NCBI GenBank assembly: GCA_037179385.1
Contig: CM074179.1
Location: 68,281,806 to 68,345,805 of the forward strand
Length of the DNA: 64,000 nt
Source: Holothuria scabra
Taxonomy: Eukaryota; Echinodermata; Holothuroidea; Aspidochirotida; Holothuriidae
Direction of reading: 5' to 3'
Shown: positions 56,993 through 64,000 of the stretch, one piece after another
How the letters are laid out: every line of letters begins with the position of its first letter
Position numbering within the stretch: the stretch's first letter is position 1
Notes under the pieces: generated by a model
Databases searched by the model: none
What the model was told of the DNA's origin: nothing
What the model saw: the letters and a program-made list of their open reading frames with translations, nothing else
Position numbers and translations under genes: made by a program

Positions 56993-57811
56993 CACTCTAA
57001 AAACTGTTTGTTAGGAAGTGTTGGAAAAATCCAAAGTGCTCAACGTGGCAATTTATTGTCCAACAAATAGGCAAACAATCTACCCATATTTGTTGACTAA
57101 ATTAAGGTTGGGTAAACTTCAAGTGTTGGTTAAAGTTATTGCAAGTTTTAAAGTACCCAACATTTGGGCAAAATGCAACTAACCAATCAGATGGTTATTG
57201 ATAGATCAATTAAGTTTACAGATAATTATTTTTATAATAGTAGTTAATTGGGATCTAATGGTTGAATACATTTGGATTCGGTAAACAGACATCTAGCGGT
57301 AGAATAGCAGAGAAATCTGGACAAAAATTCTTAAAGAGTAATGGTCGTAATGAAAAAAAATTCACTATACGTAAAAAAAGGAAAAGAAATACAAAGTTCA
57401 CGATTGAGATTGTTATTTCAGACTACAGGCTTCACTGTTTATTAATCAAGTGCATCGCCGCTGGTGCCCCTAATCACTCTTGGATCGCAATCGCGATCGG
57501 TGTAAGTTTTAGGGTACTTTGTGAAATCTCCTTCTGCCCAAATCATATAATTATATATCAGGTTATATCGAAATCCAAACAAGCACCTAACAGTAGGCCT
57601 ATCTGTTGGGCAAACGTGTTAGTACAAGTTAACCATTTGTTGGGCAAAATTAGTTGGGTGAAATGGTTGGGTAATTTCTTTTGCCCAACTAATTAGTAAA
57701 ACACTAAACCAACTGAGTTGGGCAGTTTTTCACCCAATTTCAGTCAAGAGGCATATGGAACCAACGGTTGGGTAACTTTTTGCCCAGGTTGGGAGACCAT
57801 TTTTTACAGTG
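56993..57811. mobile_element. MITE-like element, CACTSTAAAAA termini
   Basis: Left CACTCTAAAAACTGTTTGTT, right (complement) CACTGTAAAAAATGGTCTCC. Sub-terminal blocks repeat GTTGGGCA/CCCAACT words. The 144-codon plus-strand open frame at 57262-57696 lies wholly inside, is Lys-rich then low-complexity, and is element sequence, not a host gene. Confidence 0.55.
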
Positions 57812-59332
57812 TTGGGCGTAGTGATTATAATTTGATATTATTTAATATTATTGTGGACTGAGGGTCTCATTACATCCACGGCAATTGGTCACATAGCAAA
57901 CCGAAAATCAGAAGGCCAATTAATCACTTTGGTAAGATAAATCCCTTTAATACACTCCTTTTAAAATTCATATATATCGGTAAATGAACGTCATAGCTTA
58001 TGCTTTACATACCGTTACCAGCTGTTCCAGGCATTATTACAGGGGTTATTACAAAGGAAGAAAACAAATCGTCAAATCGTGATATTTTTCTACTATACAT
58101 TGACATCTACAGCTAGACTTTAGTAAAATGTTTACTATGTAACATTTTGAAATTACTCGCGCTTTTCAGACCGGTTTATCGCCAGCTTTCTTCATACTAT
58201 TTGGCCTTTCTCTGTCAAATATCTGACTGTCTTAACTGCTTGACAGCGTCCTCTTTAATGGAACGTCTCACACTTGCACATTGTGCTGGAATGATGTACC
58301 AAGGCCCCAAAAGGAAGCATTTTGAGCTATACAGGCCGCAGGCCCTCGATTTTGTTGTCTTTCTGTGACCTGCATGGATTTTCAGGGAACGTGTTCATTG
58401 AACAACAGGATGTCAAGAGATGTAAATGTACAAAATCGGTGACACTCTTTTGATAATTATCGGTTAAAATCGTTTTTGAAGGGCGTCCAGGTACCAGCTC
58501 TGGCAACTGACATTGGACATCAACCTGTTCGTTCAATTTTTATCTTAATTTAACGAGGATTACCTTACCCTCCCAGTTTCGCACTTACTTCATAGGTGGA
58601 CCCCGTTGGAATCGCCATTGAATCAAACATCTGAACCACTGGTAGAAATTTCAGCGTTTTTCTTTTATACCACACCGTAATGCACCTCTCTTAATCAGTT
58701 ATTGAAATGTTTTTAACCACCTTCAATCACCCCAATAAGCGATTTGGGTAATTTGTTTGGTGGTTATGCGCAATGCGCACATCCTCCATATCTTTTGGGT
58801 AAACAAACCTATCCCACACCTACAACCTATGTGTCCAAAATGTGAGTTTATGAAAATTCGGTGTCATCATTCTTTTTTAATCCAACCATAACAAAAAGAT
58901 GAATCATAAGTGTAATTCTGTTCTGTGAACTTTGTCCAAATTAATTGCAATTGCCTTTTGGTATAAAAATATGCATTTGAATCTGTTGTATAAAGGAGAA
59001 TTGAGTCCCAATTTCGTTCAGGTTGGCTTTCCTTCTTACTTTTTTTTACATCCTCTTTATTTGCCTGATTACCATTTACCGGACACTTGATGAGGTCAAG
59101 TTTTACATCTGATTTATTTATTGACAGTAACAGATATATTTTAATAAAGAACCAGTTGCGTCACATTTGGAGCAAGCTAACAGGCCAGTCAAGCATGTGT
59201 CCGTTGCTTTTAACGCAGAGTAAACACAATTAAAAGCCTATTTGAGGGCACAGATCATGTAACAGGCTTGGATACGAGTTACACAGTGACTCCACACCGC
59301 CTTCGTATAGGATGTCTATGTTGCTTTTTCAG
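57812..59332. other. intron; no exon recognised
   Basis: The 58147-58368 plus frame follows an acceptor-like tttcag at 58169 and includes RPVYRQLSSYYLAFLCQISD, but it lacks a donor and has no recognisable domain. Confidence 0.45.
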
Positions 59333-59716
59333 GAAGCAACGCGTGATTCAGATTTATGCTACGTGATGTATGCACGTACTGCAGGAAAACAAAATAAGGG
59401 TGTACACTATGTGCTGAGCTCGGTTTGTGTATCCCACGCTGTGCCCCACAGTGCCATGTGCCAACGAATTACCGAGCTGTAAGTCCTGCCATGAGCAACT
59501 CCCAATTAACAGATTGAAGAGGACCTCAAATTGCACTTAAATAAGCACTTTGGTACTGCTTTCATGAAAACGCCGAAGTTCAAAACCAAATATATGTTCA
59601 ACTTTTACTTTGCACATGTTACGGCGTTTCTCTGCAACGATATGGCCACATGGGTGGAGGTTTATAACGTGGTCTATATGATTAAAAAGGGGTACACATT
59701 TACTACACGAAATTAA
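59333..59716 (+). other. interrupted coding-like stretch, unknown
   Basis: One frame reads EATRDSDLCYVMYARTAGKQ, NKGVHYVLSSVCVSHAVPHS up to ITEL, then three stops within about 35 bases, then IEEDLKLHLNKHFGTAFMKT and on to TAA at 59714, all in the same register. An acceptor-like ttgctttttcag precedes it and a gtaagt follows ITEL, but the gap is too short for an intron. It may be a decayed gene or element fragment inside the intron. Confidence 0.3.
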
Positions 59717-59959
59717 TCCTACGAACTTAAAAACTTAACTTCCACCAAGGGCCTAATTACTCCTCAGAGCTTCTACAATAAACGAATTCGAAAAATAAAT
59801 CCGCATTATCTGCATTTTATTTTACACTACAAAACTCAATCGAAATGACTGTGCGAATGAATTCACAATTCTTGTAACTTCATTTGCTAATAGCTATAGA
59901 TAGTTAGTTCCTCTTTCACTTTGAAAATTAGAATTTCCATCCCCCTTTTTTCTCCACAG

Positions 59960-60063
59960 GACCAAATTCCAGAGCGCAGGAAAATCATACTCCTTACACA
60001 CGAGTAGCATCTGGAGGTCGCTACGACGGTTTATTCTCACGTTTTGGTGAACAGAAAACCAAG
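59960..60063 (+). CDS. tail exon with ITAM-like tyrosine pair
   Basis: Acceptor ttttttctccacag, donor ACCAAG then gttagt; 104 bases, phase 1 in, phase 0 out. Joined to the previous exon it codes GPNSRAQENHTPYTRVASGG, RYDGLFSRFGEQKTK. YTRV and YDGL are two Y-x-x-hydrophobic units with five residues between them; a canonical ITAM has six to eight, so this is ITAM-like rather than exact. Ser/Arg/Gly-rich surroundings fit a flexible cytoplasmic segment. Both junction phases agree with neighbours. Confidence 0.65.
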
Positions 60064-60394
60064 GTTAGTACCACTTCATCATAAAATCAAATTATTGTCG
60101 GTTGCCAACGGAAACATATATATATTTCTAATTGAACACAGCAAATTCCGTTTCGAAGTTCAGGAAATGAAACGGGTTCTAGCAACTGAGGGTAAGATGT
60201 ATGGGATATAAAGACAGTTTTACTGAATTTCAAAGGCAGGCTTAGAAAGAAGTTGATAATTATTTCCAAGTAATTTCCTTCACAAAATAAAATGTTACAG
60301 ATTTGTGGTTCAAAAATGTCCAACAAAGTATTCAAATATTGTATCGAAATAGACGTCTATCCAAACGCTGATGTGTACGGAACTTCCAGGAAGA

Positions 60395-60625
60395 GAGCAT
60401 GTCTGACAACATGGCCATGTGGTTAGATCATCCGACTTGCAGCCGGGATGTCGAGGGTCCGACACCTGGCCAGGTAATGCAAAAAGAAAGAAAAGAAAGA
60501 AAGTACAGTCTACTGCTTGGTGTTAAGCATAAAAAATGGAAAAGGAAAACCAAACCAAAAGGCCACAACTGGATCGACTCAAAGCAATTACTGAAAACTG
60601 AGCCTTGAAATTCCATCTAAACCAA
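60395..60625 (+). mobile_element. tRNA-derived SINE
   Basis: Head with ATGGCCATGTGGTTAGATCA (60411-60430, A-box region) and GGTCCGACACC (60456-60466, B-box-like). Body contains GGCCACAACTGGA and AAACTGAGCC, shared with the 27.3- and 35.6-kb copies; it ends AAATTCCATCTAAACC. The short plus and minus open frames over it are incidental. Confidence 0.65.
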
Positions 60626-60727
60626 ATATTTCATGGCTGGATCAAAAAATGGTTAGTTGGTTGGATGGAATTTACAGCCCAGTTTCCAACCTATTGGTTC
60701 AACCTATTGGTTCCGAAGAATGGTAAA

Positions 60728-60844
60728 AGCTAGCCCGGTTGGGCCCTGGGTGGAAACACCTGACAAACACGAAAGGAGCCCAGCTTGGGTCTAGAAAGTA
60801 GCCCAGCAGTAGCCCATTTGGGCCAAACTGGGCATGTTAGCTGG
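60728..60844. mobile_element. CAGCTGG foldback element, truncated copy 3
   Basis: Carries only the right-arm order of copy 1: GCTAGCCCGGTTGGGCC, ACACCTGACAAACACG, AGTAGCCCAGC, GGGCATGTTAGCTGG-like ending. The left arm is missing or replaced. Confidence 0.65.
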
Positions 60845-63435
60845 CATGAGAAGGAATTAAAGTTGACACTTTTCACATAAAATGTGAGTTAGAAGCAAGC
60901 ATGTGTGATGTCATGTTTCACATTGTTGACCGCCGTTTCCTTTTCCTCTATTTTCATCTCATAAATTTGATCTTGAATTGATTACGGATGCTATCTTTCC
61001 CCTGATGCAAAAAAAGTTTTACAATTTTGTTGCCTAGGATGCACCCATGGTATTAATATATCAGATTTTTGGTTGCATAAAATTGGTGATGAATTACAAA
61101 TAAAAACAAATCATTGACAAACATTGTGACTCTATGGCATCGGACATGCTTGCTTCAAGTCATTCTATGTAGAAAAGTTGCCACATATAATTGCTAAAAT
61201 TTCGAGAACCGAACATAGAAAATGAATAAAAAATTCACCAGAATGCTCAGAATATGTTCCCCCGTAGAAATATGGCTCTGGAGTTTCCTTTAAGGAATGT
61301 TTCGAATCTGGTGCTTCTGCTCGCTCGGTGCCAAATGGATAAATAGATGTGTAAGGAAGATTCCGATTTTATGGCTTCGTTGTTTTGAAATAACATGATA
61401 TTTTTATTAGGCTAAAGATTAGGCACATACATCGTGTGGTACAGCCTAAACGATGGTAAAGGGTAACGTCAAAACTAACTAGAACGGAGTGTAGAAAAAA
61501 CAACCAAAAACTGAAAGCTCGTGAGCTCCTCAGATAACCGGAAATCGCATATTTCAGACTCGTATAATTATAAGCAAGGTCATACACTGACATTTTTAGT
61601 AAGGATTGGGACATAAGTGGAACATTCACTAATCTGAGGCATTGGGGATGAGTCTTAGAGGTGGGGGTATCCCCTTCCCTTTTGCGGAAAGTTGTAAAGT
61701 TGTAAATGATGATCTCATCTTAAAAATAAAGACAAAACTAGTATAACAAAAGAAGTAATATTTAAAAAGAGTTATGAAGAAACCATCGCCAATGTTTCAT
61801 TTCATAGCTGTCATTCCGACAATAACCTTGCCTTAAAGCGATGCCTGATTCTTTTTTTTTTTTTAAGGATTGAGATTTAGTGAACGGCTTTGGCTAAAAA
61901 CAAAAGGAAATTTTAGAAAGCCAATAAGTATGTTATTGCGTAACAAAGTTAAGAGCATCGAAGATACATTAAAGCCTACTCATGTTCTTGTTTGATATAG
62001 GGCAGAAGATTCTCTGCTAAACTATGTAATAATTTCTCGAAGATCTAAGCAGAGCGGTACCATTGTCTGGGGAGCAAATTATTTTTTAAACCCCGTCCTC
62101 CTCGAGAGCCTGAAATGGCATTCCCAGGATGGCAAATACACTCTAACTGAAACAGTCGTTACTTTGAGTTTCCGTTTGCAATAAAATGTTAAATTCAGTC
62201 AGGACACAACTCCCTACACCAATTAGAAATGAGAAAATTTTAATACGATCAGCAAATTACCAGATAAAAAGGTTCCAAAAAATTTTTGAACCAAAGTTTG
62301 GGCACTGTAAGTACACCTGAATACCTTTCTGCTGCTTGTATAATCTGGCAGTAAAAAAAAACAAACACAACTTTTTGCGACTTTCGCCAGAACAGTATTC
62401 TCTACCATATTGGGTAGTGTGGACAGTAATGTCCACACTATGAAAAGAGGCCAAAGAAAAATTGAATTTATAGGCTGCAGAATGTGTGGCAAATTTTCAT
62501 TATTTTTGGGATTTTTATGAAGTTCTTTTCACAATGACTATGACGCTTTTTCATTTGTCAGTCAGGCAAAGTTTTGAAAGAATGCTACTCGCGGTTAAGG
62601 TTTTTCTGTGTACCAGAAGGATACCAGGTTGTTCGAGATGTAAATGGTTGCTCCATGAATGTTTTCATAGTACTGCATGAGGCTTGGATCATGCGCAAAC
62701 ATTGGCATGGGTCTAAGGGAAGGGTTTTCATCAAATATTGGATATCGTTACTTGAAATATGACGTCATCTCAGCTACCTCTGAATAAAACTTGTGTCAAA
62801 TATTGTACGTATTTTGAGAAACTAAAGTGGCATCTTTGTGGGGTTGCATGATCCAATGCCTTCCCGACTACGCTAGTGTTTGAAAACGTGTAAATACGTC
62901 CCATGAAAAATAATAGAGGTACCGTGAGTCTATTCCTCTTTACGTGGCCAGATGATGTCACAGTTGTACCTATGGAAATTCAATGGAGGCAGTGCAATGA
63001 CTAATAGATCGTTGGGTGAGGATAAGAGGACAGGATAATGTTATATTTACTTCTGGGAAAGGGAAGAGAACGATGCAAAATTTCCATCAATTAATAGCAT
63101 GTTTTAACACGCATGGCGACCAATATGGGCTCGCGCACCGTTGCCAGAACTGCATTAAAAATTTCTATAGAAAAATTTAACTTTCAAAACAAAACCCATC
63201 TGTAAATCAGTCATGACGAAGCGATTCGTCTAACTGATTTTTCGTAAAAAGCCTTTAACTTTTGCTGGTATGAGTCTCCCCTCAGTTGTAACCAGGACTT
63301 TTATTGATGTATAGGACAGAACTGAGAAAGGTTTGAAGAACGCAGAGCACAAAGTTGGGTTGTTCAATAACCACTTGTGAGAAAATGTTCTAAATTAATT
63401 CTTGGTCGAAAGATCATCTCACCTTTCCTCTACAG
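60845..63435. other. last intron; no exon recognised
   Basis: AT-rich, with a T-run at 61852-61864. Open frames at 61369, 62223-62492 and 62486-62762 have no exon borders consistent with the phase 0 to phase 0 junction between 60063 and 63436. Confidence 0.5.
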
Positions 63436-63576
63436 AGATATCTTTTAGATGTCTTTGAAAAAATGGGAATCTATGGGGGAGGGGATACAAATCACGTTTT
63501 TGAATCCGAAGCCTCGAGTGTAAACTGTGGTATTTGCGGACGAATCTGGCTAAATTCTGCTCTAGAACAGTTGTAA
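63436..63576 (+). CDS. terminal coding exon of the plus-strand gene
   Basis: Acceptor acctttcctctacag; phase 0 entry matches the exit of 59960-60063. 47 codons including the stop: RYLLDVFEKMGIYGGGDTNH, VFESEASSVNCGICGRIWLN, SALEQL, TAA at 63574. Contains further tyrosines (RYLLD, GIYGG) and a C-x2-C word (NCGICG) that alone does not define a domain. AATAAA follows at 63677, supporting a real 3' end. Confidence 0.65.
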   Translation, partial: RYLLDVFEKMGIYGGGDTNHVFESEASSVNCGICGRIWLNSALEQL

Positions 63577-63676
63577 AACTTTATTGGTAATTCTGAAAAA
63601 CGATAAAGTCGAAAACTCAAGAGCACAGAGTGTACGAACGTTTTGGTTTATGGGAAACAGTTTTGACAGAAACAAT

Positions 63677-63682
63677 AATAAA
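63677..63682 (+). promoter_or_regulatory. candidate polyadenylation signal
   Basis: AATAAA 101 bases after the TAA at 63574-63576, a suitable distance for the 3' end of the plus-strand gene. AT-rich DNA produces such words often. Confidence 0.45.
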
Positions 63683-64000
63683 AAAGCGTTCATAAAACAC
63701 CTTGTCAACCTGCAGAGTAAAAGAGAGGTTAACCTCTAATTGTCAATGAAAGTGTAAGCCGTAAGCTCATATGTATGATTTTATTTTCTTAATATTGCTC
63801 ATTACAGCGAATTATTACGAATGTCCCATATGCTTACACGTATACACTGATACACGTAAAGCAGACTGTGCACGAAGACTTTTCCAGTTTGTTTAAATGT
63901 GTTTGACAATTCCAAAGTGGTTCAGCTACAATTGGTCATCCGATGAAGCTTTTGACAATCATTCAACATAATTAACAAAAGGAGTGAAAGGCGAGATTTC

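Noticed and set aside
57262..57696. 144-codon plus-strand ORF
   Set aside because: It lies wholly inside the MITE-like element 56993-57811 and contains its palindromic words; no domain.

Overview
The window looks like AT-rich, repeat-dense animal DNA. Coding sequence occurs only as short exons with GT/AG borders, there are no operons, and mobile-element debris is abundant. The style of the immunoglobulin (Ig) exons, the AACGTTAG-type words and the element families suggest an echinoderm, most likely a sea cucumber. That placement is inference from memory of such genomes, not a search.

Region 1-30 kb holds no gene I can support. It is an accumulation zone for mobile and tandem DNA: a foldback element (10268-10595), a ~45-bp tandem array (10770-11100), a 1.4-kb element with palindromic ends (11418-12821), a 693-bp PIF/Harbinger-like element with TTA target duplications and a decayed MADF-like ORF (15040-15732), a 1.36-kb tandem duplication containing a nested ~180-bp duplication (17846-22630), a 5'-truncated LINE with its target-site duplication inside the second copy (20650-22415), a (TA)n tract at 25.2 kb and a SINE at 27.3 kb.

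Region 30-64 kb carries Ig-receptor-type genes. On the minus strand a signal peptide plus Ig exon (31345-31681) is followed downstream by a possible tail exon with an ITIM-like tyrosine (30210-30433). Two cysteine-rich pieces at 33.1-33.5 kb resemble Ly6/uPAR fragments. On the plus strand a long exon series runs from a candidate signal exon (34943) through four Ig domains arranged V-C1-V-C1 (38717-42597) to a transmembrane exon (42800-42925), then many small exons coding helical, cytoplasmic-looking sequence. The last coding exon ends at 63576 with AATAAA about 100 bases later. Most junction phases agree. Three places do not: 44488 to 44935, 52517 to 53150, and a frame break inside 53655-53787. 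The tail therefore may be alternatively spliced, incompletely recognised or partly damaged.

If the model holds, two divergently transcribed Ig receptors lie head to head: the plus-strand one with an ITAM-like tyrosine pair in exon 59960-60063, the minus-strand one with an ITIM-like motif. That resembles a paired-receptor layout, but it is a hypothesis. Other notable items are a perfect 72-bp palindrome (35306-35377), two tetranucleotide arrays in opposite orientation around the Ig exons (34.0 and 41.5-42.1 kb), and several element families built from short self-complementary words.
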